A stretch of 43,138 nucleotides of DNA from Flavobacterium sp. (GTDB lineage: Bacteria; Bacteroidota; Bacteroidia; Flavobacteriales; Flavobacteriaceae): NCBI RefSeq assembly GCF_027533505.1, contig NZ_JAPZUB010000024.1, positions 1-43,138 on the forward strand, read 5' to 3'. A program made the translations under genes and the position numbers. Under the pieces are notes generated by a model. That model made no database searches and was not told where the DNA came from. It saw only the letters and a list, made by a program, of their open reading frames with translations. Positions within the stretch are counted from its first letter, which is position 1, and every line of letters begins with the position of its first letter. Below, piece by piece: positions 8,383-17,607 of this stretch.

Positions 8383-8613
8383 TTATTCCGCTTCGCTCCA
8401 TCAGTCGGCTAAAGCCTCGTGTCAGGGTTAAGGTTTCAGTTTCAGCCCCGAAGGGTCGGGACAGTCACTATTCCCCCGCAGGGGGTTAGGGGGCTTACCA
8501 GTCACTAGTCACTAGCCTGCCTGCCGGCATAGGCAGGTCACTAATCACTGTTCACTAGTCACTAATCACTATTCACTAATCACTAATCACTATTCACTAA
8601 TCACTAGTCACTA
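8383..8613. repeat. Short tandem and palindromic repeat block
   Basis: From about 8490 to 8613 the sequence is a string of 7- to 8-base units of the form CACTAATC / CACTAGT / CACTATT. Before it are small palindromes, including CCTGCCTGCCGGCATAGGCAGG-like bases at 8517-8538 and a GC-rich CCCCGAAGGG motif near 8443. No coding potential. Similar repeat spacers are seen again at 11873-12012 with another unit. Confidence 0.75.
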
Positions 8614-10632
8614 CTACCAAATCTTCACGCGCTTTTCAGGCGCCAAGTAGAGTGCATCGCCGGGTTTTACGTTGAACGCTTCGTAAAATTCAGGGATGTT
8701 GCGAACGACCCCATTGATACGAAACTTGGCTGGGGAATGCGGGTCGGCGGCAATTTGCGTGCGCAAGGCTTCGGGACGGGATTTGTCAAGCCACACTTGG
8801 CCCCAACCCAAAAACACCCGTTGAATGCCCGTAAAGCCATCCAAAACAGGGGCTTCTTGGCCGTTCAAACTCATCTTGTACGCTTTCAAGGCAATGCTCA
8901 ATCCGCCTAAATCGCCAATATTTTCACCCAACGTATATTCTCCGTTTACAAATAAATTGGGTAAGGCCTCAAAACTATTGTATTGTGCCACCAAAGCACT
9001 TGTTTTTTTCTTGAATGCAGCTAAGTCGGCAGCCGTCCACCAGTTGCGTAATTTTCCATCGCCATCAAAAGTGCTGCCTTGATCGTCAAAACCGTGTCCG
9101 ATTTCGTGTCCAATTACCGCACCAATGCCGCCATAATTTACGGCATCATCGGCATTCATATCAAAGAAGGGCGGTTGTAAAATTGCCGCTGGGAATACAA
9201 TTTCATTCACAGACGGATTGTAATAGGCATTCACGGTTTGTGGCGTCATGCCCCACTCGCTTCGGTCTACGGGTTTGCCTAATTTGGCTAAATTCCGGTT
9301 GTATTCGTATTCGGCACAACGCTGTAAGTTGCCGTATAAATCGTTTTTGGCAATGGTCAACGAGGAATAATCGCGCCATTTGTCGGGGTAGCCTATTTTA
9401 ATCACAAATTTATCGACCTTTTTCAAGGCTTCTTTTTTGGTGGCTTCGCTCATCCAATCCAATTTTTTGATGCTTTCGGCATAGGCTTTCAACAGGTTTT
9501 TCACCATGACCGTCATGCGTTCTTTGGCCTCGGGCGAGAAGTGTTTTTCGACATATAATTTGCCAATCATTTCGCCCAAACCACCACTTACGGTTTGTAC
9601 CGCGCGCTTCCAGTCGTCGCGTTGTTTTTCGGTTCCACTCAACACTTTTCCAAAAAATTCAAAATTTTGCTGGTCCAAGGCTGTCGTTAACGAAGTGGAT
9701 GCACCGCTCAACACCGACCATTTCAAATAGGTTTTCCAGGTGGCGATAGGGGTTGCAGTATACAATTGAGCCAGTTTTTTCATGTATTCGGGTTGGGCAA
9801 TGATAATCGATTGCTCTTTCCCCATACCCGCTTTGTTGAGGTAGGTTTTGAAATCAAATCCGGGCATTAATCCGGCTAAATCGGCTACCTTAAACGGATT
9901 GTTGAGTTTTTGGGTATCGCGGTTTTCTTCTTTGGTAATGTGAATTTTTGCAATTTCAGTTTCCAAAGCGACAATAGTGGCTGCATCGGCTTGGGCATTG
10001 GTGAACTGCGCCAAGCTGAGCATTTTCTGAACATGTTCGGTATAGGCTTTGCGAATTTGCGTCATTTCAGGTGCCGGCGAAAGGTAGTAATCGCGGTCGG
10101 GTAAACTCAATCCGCCCTGCCAAGTCATGATGACGTTTTTGTTGGGGTCAACAAAGTCCGTACTCACAAACACGCCAAATGGGGCCGAGATACCTTGACG
10201 GTTGGCTTCGCCCAAATACGCCGCCAATGCCGCATGGTCTTGGAGCGCATCGATTTTCTTCCATTCGGGTTGTATCGGACGCAATCCTTTGGCGTCACGC
10301 CCTTTACGGTCCATGTAAGACGCATAAAAATCACCGATTTTCTGTTCTTCCGAACCTTGTGAACTGTTGCTTTTGGCCGCGGCTTGAATGATTTCTTTAA
10401 CGTCTTTTTCCGATTTGTCCAAGAGTATATCGAAAGCGCCATACGATGATTTATCGGCAGGAATCTTGGTTTTTCGGCTCCAATTTCCGTTGACATACGC
10501 ATCAAAATTGTCCCCAGGTTTTACCAACGTATCCATATTGGCTTTGGTTATACCCGAGTGTAAAGGTTCGCTTTTTTGGCAAGCAGTAACTAAAGCTGCC
10601 AATGCTAAAACAGGGATTGTGATTTTTTTCAT
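8614..10632 (-). CDS. pepO: M13 family zinc metallopeptidase (PepO/neprilysin-like), lipoprotein
   Basis: 672 residues, the usual full length for the family. Lipoprotein signal peptide with lipobox LVTAC (Cys18). N-terminal M13 domain, then the catalytic domain with NAYYNPSVNEIVFPA, zinc motif HEIGH (H509, E510, H513), FDDQG, and third ligand in E570-NIGD. All catalytic residues are present. It should cleave peptides in the periplasm or at the outer membrane surface, where the lipid anchor places it. It is a single-gene unit; the nearest minus-strand gene upstream is about 250 bases away. Physiological substrates are unknown. Confidence 0.93.
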   Translation of the reverse strand: MKKITIPVLALAALVTACQKSEPLHSGITKANMDTLVKPGDNFDAYVNGNWSRKTKIPADKSSYGAFDILLDKSEKDVKEIIQAAAKSNSSQGSEEQKIGDFYASYMDRKGRDAKGLRPIQPEWKKIDALQDHAALAAYLGEANRQGISAPFGVFVSTDFVDPNKNVIMTWQGGLSLPDRDYYLSPAPEMTQIRKAYTEHVQKMLSLAQFTNAQADAATIVALETEIAKIHITKEENRDTQKLNNPFKVADLAGLMPGFDFKTYLNKAGMGKEQSIIIAQPEYMKKLAQLYTATPIATWKTYLKWSVLSGASTSLTTALDQQNFEFFGKVLSGTEKQRDDWKRAVQTVSGGLGEMIGKLYVEKHFSPEAKERMTVMVKNLLKAYAESIKKLDWMSEATKKEALKKVDKFVIKIGYPDKWRDYSSLTIAKNDLYGNLQRCAEYEYNRNLAKLGKPVDRSEWGMTPQTVNAYYNPSVNEIVFPAAILQPPFFDMNADDAVNYGGIGAVIGHEIGHGFDDQGSTFDGDGKLRNWWTAADLAAFKKKTSALVAQYNSFEALPNLFVNGEYTLGENIGDLGGLSIALKAYKMSLNGQEAPVLDGFTGIQRVFLGWGQVWLDKSRPEALRTQIAADPHSPAKFRINGVVRNIPEFYEAFNVKPGDALYLAPEKRVKIW

Positions 10633-10881
10633 ATTAAAGTTATTTTAGTCGGATTGATTGAATAAGTAGGTTTTTGTGGTAAAATGTTACAGAAAGCTGC
10701 TGAGCTTCTAACAGGCTGAGTTGCTGAGTGACCTGTAAAGTAAACAAACGGTTTGCAACTACCCGATAGTGGCAAAAATGCGAGCAGCATAGGCTCGTAA
10801 AGGTAGAGATTACACACGAAACCCAAAGGTGAAGCTACGAAAAACAAGCTATTTCAGGGCGGTGCTGTTCATGGCTGCCCA

Positions 10882-11841
10882 TTATTCTACCGTAGTTATT
10901 TCTTCAGCTTTTTTATTCCAAAGTGTTATTCTTTGTTGTGTACTCGAGGTGATAATTTTGTTACCCATTTTATTCCAAGAAACTCCCCATAAATAGTCTT
11001 TTGAGTTTCCCACTGAAATGAGGTTTCCTTTTTTGTCCCAAATTCTCAAAACATCACTTGCTGACGCTAATCGACTTCCGTCTGGATTCCATGATAAGTT
11101 TCTGTATTCACCTATACTAATATCAATTGTTTTTAGAAGTTCACCTTGTTCATTCCAATATTGAAGTAATGATTTGTCTTTCTCATCTCCATAGTCGCCA
11201 GTTACAAAGAATTCTCCTGATTTGTGCCAGGCGATGCTTAACAACAACACTTCTTCAGGTCTGTGTTTTATGGACTTTATTAGGTTTCCTTCATTATCAA
11301 AAAAACGAATTTGATCAGTAACTGTAGTAAGCATGTTTTTTTTTGGATGCCAAGCGACGGCAGTAATTCCTTTGGTTGAGTTGCTTTGATTTACAAACTT
11401 TCTAATCAACTCACCTTTTATGTCATAGATTAATATTTGCCCATCATTGTCTGCAACAGCTAAATATTCACCGGTAAAATTCCAATCAATTCCTCTTGCT
11501 CCGTCAGGAGAAATTCCGGTTAATTCGATTTTTTCGTTTGAATCCAAATTAAGTATAAACGATTTTTCACTTGATACTTGTGTTACAACGCCAATTATAT
11601 TTTTTGTAGGATGCCACTTCACACGAGTAATAGTATTTTTAACTGGAAATGTTTTATGTAGTTGTAAATCTGAATTGTATATGAGTAAAGAATCTATGTT
11701 TCCTCCAATTGCGATAAATTTTCCATTTGGACTCCACTCTGTTGTCCAAAGAATCTCTTTTTTATTTTGAGCAATTATCGGATTACAGCAAACAATAATC
11801 AGGAAATATAGAACGGTCAATAGTTTTATTCGATTGTTCAT
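10882..11841 (-). CDS. Secreted WD40-like beta-propeller protein
   Basis: 319 residues with a signal peptide (MNNRIKLLTVLYFLIIVCCNPIIAQ). About six to seven WD40-type blades are visible through repeated W-x-P/K-x-G or W-H-P motifs (TTEWSPNGKFIAIGG, RVKWHPTKNIIGVV, GIDWNFTGEYLAVAD, AVAWHPKKNMLTTV, SIAWHKSGEFFVTGD, NLSWNPDGSRLASAS, GVSWNKMGNKIITSS). A protein-protein interaction scaffold outside the cytoplasm is likely; partner unknown. No operon partner, and it is flanked by repeat-like spacers on both sides, so it may be a recently shuffled gene. Confidence 0.8.
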   Translation of the reverse strand: MNNRIKLLTVLYFLIIVCCNPIIAQNKKEILWTTEWSPNGKFIAIGGNIDSLLIYNSDLQLHKTFPVKNTITRVKWHPTKNIIGVVTQVSSEKSFILNLDSNEKIELTGISPDGARGIDWNFTGEYLAVADNDGQILIYDIKGELIRKFVNQSNSTKGITAVAWHPKKNMLTTVTDQIRFFDNEGNLIKSIKHRPEEVLLLSIAWHKSGEFFVTGDYGDEKDKSLLQYWNEQGELLKTIDISIGEYRNLSWNPDGSRLASASDVLRIWDKKGNLISVGNSKDYLWGVSWNKMGNKIITSSTQQRITLWNKKAEEITTVE

Positions 11842-11872
11842 TATGCTAAAGTTTTTCTTGGGTTGTCTCTAA

Positions 11873-12012
11873 CTAACTGCTGAGAAGCTGAGTCGCTAAG
11901 CTACTGAGCTCTGTAAACTGTATACTGAACACTGCATACTGAACACTGCATACTGAACACTGAACACTGCAAACTGAACACTGAACACTGCTCACTGAAC
12001 ACTGCTCACTGC
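11873..12012. repeat. CACTGAA/CTGAG tandem repeat block
   Basis: The stretch starts with CTGCTGAGAAGCTGAG-type units (similar bases at about 10697-10730) and continues as about ten imperfect copies of a 7- to 15-base unit built on CTGAACACTG. It ends at the lacI stop codon. No coding potential on either strand beyond chance frames. Confidence 0.8.
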
Positions 12013-12014
12013 CA

Positions 12015-13037
12015 CTACCCCCGTGTCGACTCCCGTTCAATAATTTGGGTTTCGAGACGTACCGTTTTGGGTTCCCGGACTCTGTTTTCTTTACGAGCGT
12101 TGATTTCTTCGAGCAAAACGTTGAAAGCGGCAACTCCCATTTCGTAACTGGGTTGTTCTACTGTACTCAGGGAAGGGGTGATCACTTGCGACATGAACCA
12201 GTTGCTAAAGCCGATGACTTTGACTTGCTGCGGAACGGGGATTTTATGTTCGTTGAAATAGGCCAAAACACCTACAGCAACCAAGTCGGTAATGCAAAAA
12301 ATGCCGTCAACATCAGGATGTTCTTCGAGAATTTGTGCGGCAAAGGCTTTTCCTTCTTCAAACGACACCCGACTGCAGGTGTATACCAAGGACGGGTCGT
12401 AGGCAATGTCGTGTTTTTCGAGTCCTTTTTTATACCCTAAAAAGCGATCGATAGCGTTTTGGGGATTCACGGGGCCGCGAATGTGGGCAATTTTTTTACA
12501 ACCTTTACTGATCAAATGTGCCGTGGCGTCACTCGCGGCTTTTTGGTCGTCAATGATGACTTTGGAACTGTTGAGGAGTTTGGAAATTTTATCAAATTGC
12601 ACAAAAGGGACGTTGCGGCGGAGGAGTTCTTTGAGGTGTTCGTCGTCGTTGGATTCGTTGGAAAGCGACATAACAATACCGTCCACGCGTTTGTTCAACA
12701 GCAGTTCCACCTGACTTTTTTCCATCACCACCGATTCATTCGATTGTTGGATGATCACCAAATACCCGTGTTTTTCTGCTTCGGCGACGATACCGTCAAT
12801 AACACTGGAAAAGAAATGATGCACCAGTTCGGGGATAATGACGCCTATGGTACGGGATTCTTGCATGCGTAAATTGACCGCAAACGAATTGGGCTTGTAT
12901 TGAAGCGTATCCGCAAGTTCGTGAACCGCTTTTCGGGTTTTGTCACTCACATCGGGGTAGTTTTTTAACGCCTTGGAAACCGTAGTAATAGAGATGCCTA
13001 GGGTTTCGGCTATTTGTTTTAACGTCGCTTCTTTCAT
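12015..13037 (-). CDS. LacI-family transcriptional regulator of the sugar locus
   Basis: 340 residues from the ATG at 13037 (the frame is open further upstream but runs through the operators, and the HTH starts directly after MKEAT). N-terminal LacI HTH (TLKQIAETLGISITTVSKALKNYPDVSDKTR) with the hinge, then a periplasmic-binding-protein-like sugar-sensing domain. Divergent to the TonB-dependent receptor; two perfect CGAAAACGTTTTCG palindromes lie between them and are the obvious binding sites. It likely represses or activates both directions in response to sucrose or a product, as SuxR does in the analogous Xanthomonas locus. Effector not visible from sequence. Confidence 0.92.
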   Translation of the reverse strand: MKEATLKQIAETLGISITTVSKALKNYPDVSDKTRKAVHELADTLQYKPNSFAVNLRMQESRTIGVIIPELVHHFFSSVIDGIVAEAEKHGYLVIIQQSNESVVMEKSQVELLLNKRVDGIVMSLSNESNDDEHLKELLRRNVPFVQFDKISKLLNSSKVIIDDQKAASDATAHLISKGCKKIAHIRGPVNPQNAIDRFLGYKKGLEKHDIAYDPSLVYTCSRVSFEEGKAFAAQILEEHPDVDGIFCITDLVAVGVLAYFNEHKIPVPQQVKVIGFSNWFMSQVITPSLSTVEQPSYEMGVAAFNVLLEEINARKENRVREPKTVRLETQIIERESTRG

Positions 13038-13074
13038 TGAAACAAATATGGTGAAAAAAATCCATTTCCAAAAT

Positions 13075-13109
13075 CGAAAACGTTTTCGGTATTTTCGAAA
13101 ACGTTTTCG
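13075..13109. promoter_or_regulatory. Twin LacI-family operators
   Basis: Two identical perfect palindromes CGAAAACGTTTTCG at 13075-13088 and 13096-13109, centres 21 bp apart (two helical turns), so two dimers would sit on the same DNA face. They lie 38 bases upstream of the lacI ATG and 88 bases upstream of the receptor ATG. The central CG with A/T arms is typical of LacI-family operators. Confidence 0.88.
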
Positions 13110-13196
13110 ATTTTTATTTCCTAAAATTTTGGGAATCAAAAAACTAATTTCGGAAAGCTAATCAACAAAAATTATTAATCTATTAAAAACCAAAAA

Positions 13197-15836
13197 ATGA
13201 AAAAAACTACGAATCTTTTGCAGAAAATGCTGTGTTTTACGATGCTTTTGCTCGTGAGTCAAGCTTTTGCACAAAGTGGTGTTTTGTCGGGAACGGTTAC
13301 CGATACCAAGGGAAATGCCTTGATTGGAGCTAATGTATCGGCAGGGTCCAAATCGGCCACCACCAACGAAAACGGGTCGTATACCTTAAGCGGACTCGCC
13401 GAAGGGAAGACTACCGTTACCGTTACTTTTATCGGGTACAAAACCGTGGTGCAAGAAGTGAGCATCAAAGGCGCTACCACCGCCAATCTTCAAATGGAGG
13501 ATGAATCCAAAAGTTTGGATGAGGTCGTTGTTACAGGGGTTGTGCGTCAACGTGCCAAATTGCAGTCGAGTGTTTCTGTGAGTTCGGTCAACACGGCGCA
13601 AATCGAGCAAGCTGCTCCGCGTTCAACCGCTGAAATCTTCCGTTCAATTGCGGGGATCAAAGCCGAGCCAACGGGAGGTGAAGGAAATGCCAACATTACG
13701 GTGCGCGGTATTCCAATCGCTTCAGGAGGGGCCAAGTTCTTGCAATTGCACGAAGATGGGTTGCCGGTAATGCAGTTTGGTGACGTAGCTTTTGGAAACG
13801 CCGATATTTTTGTGCGTAACGACCAAACGTTGGCCCGCGTGGAAGCCATCCGTGGGGGTTCGGCGTCAACCTTAGCCAGTAACTCACCTGCGGGGATCAT
13901 CAACTTTATTTCAAAAGATGGTAAAAAAGAAGGCGGAACCTTGATGCAACAAGTAGGGGTGGATTTCGGTCAAACGCGTACCGATTTTGAATACGGTTCA
14001 CCACTTTCGGAGTCGTTGCGTTTTCATGTAGGTGGTTTCTACCGTCAAGGTGAAGGGCCAAGAAATGCTGGGTATACCGCCAATTTAGGAGGGCAATTCA
14101 AAGCCAATTTGACCAAAGAATTCAAAAATGGCTATGTACGTTTGTATGTAAAATATTTGAATGATAAGTCGATCGGGTACTTGCCGATGCCAGTTAAGGT
14201 TTCGGGTACCAATGCCAATCCGAACTGGAGTTCGGTAAATGGATTTGACATTTTACAAGATACACCACACAGCGCTTTGTTTTTAGATAATTTAACAATC
14301 GGTGCCGATGGCGAACGTCGTCGTAGTAATATTGGCGATGGAATGCACCCTATCAATACTTCTTTTGGCGCTGAAATGTCCTTTGACTTAGGCGACGATT
14401 GGAAAGTAGAAAACCGTTTCCGTCAAAACTACATTAAAGGGCGTTTCGTGTCGTTATTCCCTGCCGAAGTTACCACAGGGGGCGCTTTAGCTACTGCTTT
14501 TGGAGTGTCGAATTTGACGTATGCCAACGGTCCTTTGGCTGGAACCAACTTTGGAAACAACAGTTTGGCGATGCGTATTCACACATTTGATACTGAAATC
14601 AACAACTTCAACAATTTTACCAACGATTTGAAATTGTCTAAAAAATTCGGTGATGTTGATTTGACGTTAGGGTATTACCGTGCGTTCCAAAACATCGGGA
14701 TGTCGTGGTTATGGAATTCGTATTTGATGGAAGTAAAAGGCGATAATGCTGCATTGTTGAATGCCGGAACCGCTATAAGCAATGGATTGTATGCCTATGG
14801 TGTGCCTTTTTGGGGCAACTGTTGTACCCGAAACTACGACGCAAATTACGATATCACAGCACCTTATGCGGCTGCGCAGTGGAAAGCTAATGAGAAGTTA
14901 ACAGTAGATGCAAGTGTGCGTTTTGATTCAGGAAAAGCGCGTGGAACGTATGCGGGCGCTACCCAAGCGGTCAATTTGGATGTAAACAATAACGGGGTGA
15001 TTGACGGACCTGAAGCAAGTGTTTCGGTGGTCGACAATGCCAACCGTAAACCCATCAACTACGACTATGATTACACTTCGTATTCGTTAGGTTTGAACTA
15101 TTTGTTGAATGAAAATCAATCCGTATTCGGACGTTACAGCCGAGGTGGTAGAGCCAATGCCGACCGTTTGTTGTTTGGTCCTAATGTGTTAAACTCTGGA
15201 GCAGCTGTAGGTGGATTGAGTGCCGATATGGTGGATCAAGCCGAAATTGGATACAAACGTCGCGGAACTAACCATACGTTTTATGCTACCGCTTTCTACT
15301 CTAAAGTTTCAGAGCAAAACTGGGATTTCGGTGGTGGCGCTGGTGGTATTCGTCAGATTCAACGCGAATACAACGCTATGGGTCTTGAGTTGGAAGGAAG
15401 CTACCGTATGAAAGATTTCAACATCATGGGTAATGTTACCTATACCAAAGCAGAAATTGCATCCGATGCGTTAAATCCTGCAGTAGAAGGCAACCGTCCT
15501 CGTCGTCAAGCGGATTTCATTTACAACATCGTACCTTCCTACAAATTTGGCGGTAAACGTCAGCACTTGGTAGGATTCTCTGTGATTGGAACAACCAAAG
15601 CCTATGCACAAGACGACAATCAATTGGTCATGCCAGGGTATGCCTATGTAAATCCATTCTTGAGCTTTGAATTGACACAAGGACTTTCGGCAACAGTAAA
15701 TATCAATAACGTTTTTGACACTATCGGAATTACCGAAGTAGAAGAAGGAAGCATTATTGAAAACCAAGATAATATTGTTCGCGCACGCGCTATCAACGGT
15801 CGTACTACATCGTTGACCTTAGCGTACCGATTCTAA
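13197..15836 (+). CDS. TonB-dependent outer-membrane receptor, probable sucrose uptake
   Basis: 879 residues. Signal peptide to about residue 26, a carboxypeptidase-regulatory-like domain (SGTVTDTKGNALIGANV..., residues about 29-105), plug domain (LDEVVVTGVV...ARVEAIRGGSASTLASNSPAGIINFIS) and a beta-barrel ending in YRF, the C-terminal Phe expected for BAM insertion. Shorter than SusC proteins and there is no SusD next to it, so it works as a stand-alone receptor. Its place opposite a LacI regulator and before a sucrose-type MFS transporter and invertase points to sucrose or a related oligosaccharide. A terminator after the gene limits read-through into the rest of the locus. Substrate is inferred from context. 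Confidence 0.88.
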   Translation: MKKTTNLLQKMLCFTMLLLVSQAFAQSGVLSGTVTDTKGNALIGANVSAGSKSATTNENGSYTLSGLAEGKTTVTVTFIGYKTVVQEVSIKGATTANLQMEDESKSLDEVVVTGVVRQRAKLQSSVSVSSVNTAQIEQAAPRSTAEIFRSIAGIKAEPTGGEGNANITVRGIPIASGGAKFLQLHEDGLPVMQFGDVAFGNADIFVRNDQTLARVEAIRGGSASTLASNSPAGIINFISKDGKKEGGTLMQQVGVDFGQTRTDFEYGSPLSESLRFHVGGFYRQGEGPRNAGYTANLGGQFKANLTKEFKNGYVRLYVKYLNDKSIGYLPMPVKVSGTNANPNWSSVNGFDILQDTPHSALFLDNLTIGADGERRRSNIGDGMHPINTSFGAEMSFDLGDDWKVENRFRQNYIKGRFVSLFPAEVTTGGALATAFGVSNLTYANGPLAGTNFGNNSLAMRIHTFDTEINNFNNFTNDLKLSKKFGDVDLTLGYYRAFQNIGMSWLWNSYLMEVKGDNAALLNAGTAISNGLYAYGVPFWGNCCTRNYDANYDITAPYAAAQWKANEKLTVDASVRFDSGKARGTYAGATQAVNLDVNNNGVIDGPEASVSVVDNANRKPINYDYDYTSYSLGLNYLLNENQSVFGRYSRGGRANADRLLFGPNVLNSGAAVGGLSADMVDQAEIGYKRRGTNHTFYATAFYSKVSEQNWDFGGGAGGIRQIQREYNAMGLELEGSYRMKDFNIMGNVTYTKAEIASDALNPAVEGNRPRRQADFIYNIVPSYKFGGKRQHLVGFSVIGTTKAYAQDDNQLVMPGYAYVNPFLSFELTQGLSATVNINNVFDTIGITEVEEGSIIENQDNIVRARAINGRTTSLTLAYRF

Positions 15837-15863
15837 GATTCTATTCATGTTTATTTTTGTTAG

Positions 15864-15901
15864 CAATTCCTGCGTCACGAGCTGGCGTAGGAATTGTTTT
15901 T
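15864..15901 (+). terminator. Terminator/attenuator after the receptor gene
   Basis: Stem CAATTCCTGCG (15864-15874)/CGTAGGAATTG (15886-15896) with one G-T pair, then TTTTT. It would make the receptor transcript more abundant than the downstream genes if the latter depend on read-through. Confidence 0.65.
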
Positions 15902-15927
15902 ACGTAAATTAGTCCAAAAACACGTGT

Positions 15928-16281
15928 ATGAACTATCGTATTCTTTTCGTATGTCTTAGCTTGTTGTTGAGCGGTTATGTAGGGGCACAAACGCCTGAAA
16001 AGACAACTCCAACGCAGCCTGCTCAAGAGCAAGTAATTCGTATTTACGGCAGTGCCGATTGTCATTATTGTATTGATGCCAAGGTGTATTTGGACCAACG
16101 TAAAATTCCTTACCTCTTTTTTGATATTGACCGTGACCCCGAGGCGTTACGTGAAATGTTGGCCAAGTTAAAACAAGCCGGGATGCCAACGTATGGGATA
16201 GCTATTCCCGTGGTTGAGAAAAAAGGGGAGCTGTTTATGAATAATATTCCATTTGAAGATTTTTTAAAAAAATTGGATTAA
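15928..16281 (+). CDS. Exported glutaredoxin-like thiol protein
   Basis: 117 residues. Signal peptide (MNYRILFVCLSLLLSGYVGAQ) then a glutaredoxin fold: VIRIYGSADCHYCIDAKVYL with the CHYC redox motif, FFDIDRDPEALREML, and GMPTYGIAIPVV where a cis-Pro loop (MPT) would be. It should act in the periplasm as a thiol-disulfide carrier or reductase. It sits between the receptor and transporter with only 3 bases to the MFS start, so it is in the operon; the link with sugar use is not obvious. The receptor has a CC pair (CCTRN) that could be a target, which is speculation. Confidence 0.82.
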   Translation: MNYRILFVCLSLLLSGYVGAQTPEKTTPTQPAQEQVIRIYGSADCHYCIDAKVYLDQRKIPYLFFDIDRDPEALREMLAKLKQAGMPTYGIAIPVVEKKGELFMNNIPFEDFLKKLD

Positions 16282-16284
16282 TCC

Positions 16285-17607
16285 ATGAGGCAGAAACCCA
16301 CCTTACGTTTTTGGCAAATTCTCCACATGAATGTGGGTTTTTTCGGCATTCAGTACAGTTTTGGCTTACAGCAAAGTGCGGTGAACCCTATTTACGATTT
16401 TTTGGGCGCCAGTCCCGATGAAATTCCCTTACTCAATCTGGCGGGACCCGTAACAGGATTAGTGGTACAACCCATTATTGGGGCGTTAAGTGACAAAACG
16501 TGGCATCCGCGCTGGGGTCGAAGAAAACCTTACTTTTTGATCGGTGCTTTGTTGTGTAGTTTGGCTTTAATTGCTTTTCCTTTCAGTAGTTCGTTATGGA
16601 TGGCGGCGGGCTTACTTTGGATTTTGGATGCGGGCAACAATATGGCTATGGAGCCTTACCGTGCGTTTGTGGCCGACAAGTTAAATGACGAACAGCGTCC
16701 TTTGGGGTTCCAAATGCAGAGTTTTTTCACAGGATTTGGACAAACCTTAGCCAATCTTTCCCTTTTCATATTTCCATTAATAATTGTGGGTAAAACGGGT
16801 TCGCTTCCAACTTGGGTTTTTGCCTCATTCTTTTTGGGCGCTATTTGTTCGATAGGTTCCATTTGGTGGAGCATGCGAACCACCCCCGAAATACCGCCTT
16901 CCCCCGAAGAATTGGCGCAAATGAAAGCTTCGACAGGCGGAATTCTCGAACCCATTAAAGAAATTGCATCGGCCATTCGGGTAATGCCTAAAATCATGTG
17001 GCAGTTGGCACTGGTTTACCTCTTTCAATGGTATGCCTTGTTTTGCTATTGGCAAAATTCTTCCAAAAGTATTGCCCTTTCGCTCTGGAATGCAACGCCA
17101 CAAAGCAACCCTGAGGCCTATGAACAGGCGGTACGTTGGACAGGTTTGGTCAACGGCTGGTACAATGTGGTGACCTTCCTGGTGGCCTTTGCCCTGGTAG
17201 GTGTTGCCAAAAAATACAGTCCCCGTATTACCCATACGATTTGCTTAACGGCAGCGGCTTTGGGTTTTCTTGCCTTTCCGCAACTTACCGATAAAAGCCT
17301 TTTCTTTTTTGCCATTACTGGTTTTGGCATCGGATGGGCGAGTATGATGGGCATTCCGTATTTGATCGTAGTGGGCGATATTCCCAAAGAGCGGTATGGG
17401 GTATATATGGGGATTATCAATATGATGATTGTGATTCCGATGATTATTCAAAATCTCACGTTTGGTTATATTTTAAAAGAACTACTCCACAACGATGCGC
17501 GGCATGCCATCACGTTGGCAGGCGTCTTGTTGTTGTGTAGCGCTTTACTCACCTTGCGTATGAAACCCCAAGCAAAACTCATTGATGATGGAAGCCGTTT
17601 ATCCTAA
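16285..17607 (+). CDS. MFS sugar transporter, sucrose/maltose type (GPH/SLC45-like)
   Basis: 440 residues, about 12 membrane segments. The loop [22 protein letters not shown] after TM2 carries the SDxxxxRxGRRxP signature seen in plant SUT and SLC45-type sucrose symporters and in bacterial relatives such as SuxC. It should import the disaccharide from the periplasm with protons. Starts 3 bases after the glutaredoxin-like gene and overlaps the invertase gene by 23 bases. Sucrose is preferred over maltose because the next two genes fit sucrose breakdown. Confidence 0.87.
   Translation: MRQKPTLRFWQILHMNVGFFGIQYSFGLQQSAVNPIYDFLGASPDEIPLLNLAGPVTGLVVQPIIGALSDKTWHPRWGRRKPYFLIGALLCSLALIAFPFSSSLWMAAGLLWILDAGNNMAMEPYRAFVADKLNDEQRPLGFQMQSFFTGFGQTLANLSLFIFPLIIVGKTGSLPTWVFASFFLGAICSIGSIWWSMRTTPEIPPSPEELAQMKASTGGILEPIKEIASAIRVMPKIMWQLALVYLFQWYALFCYWQNSSKSIALSLWNATPQSNPEAYEQAVRWTGLVNGWYNVVTFLVAFALVGVAKKYSPRITHTICLTAAALGFLAFPQLTDKSLFFFAITGFGIGWASMMGIPYLIVVGDIPKERYGVYMGIINMMIVIPMIIQNLTFGYILKELLHNDARHAITLAGVLLLCSALLTLRMKPQAKLIDDGSRLS

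Larger units (their letters stand above)
8047..8613. other. Intergenic stretch with terminators and repeats
   Basis: No gene. It holds the toxin terminator (8049-8080), a plain AT-rich stretch, the M13 terminator (8337-8371), several short palindromes and a tandem-repeat block (about 8383-8613). Confidence 0.7.

Noticed and set aside
8490..8613. CRISPR array
   Set aside because: The repeats are 7-8 bases long, adjacent and without unique spacers, and there are no cas genes.
11911..12012. CRISPR or integron attachment array
   Set aside because: Tandem imperfect 7- to 15-base units without spacers or gene cassettes.
13038..13139. N-terminal extension of the LacI regulator
   Set aside because: The added residues encode the operator palindromes (RKRFR repeats) and precede the usual start of the HTH.
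13197..15836. SusC of a SusC/SusD pair
   Set aside because: The receptor is shorter than typical SusC and no SusD-like lipoprotein is encoded nearby.
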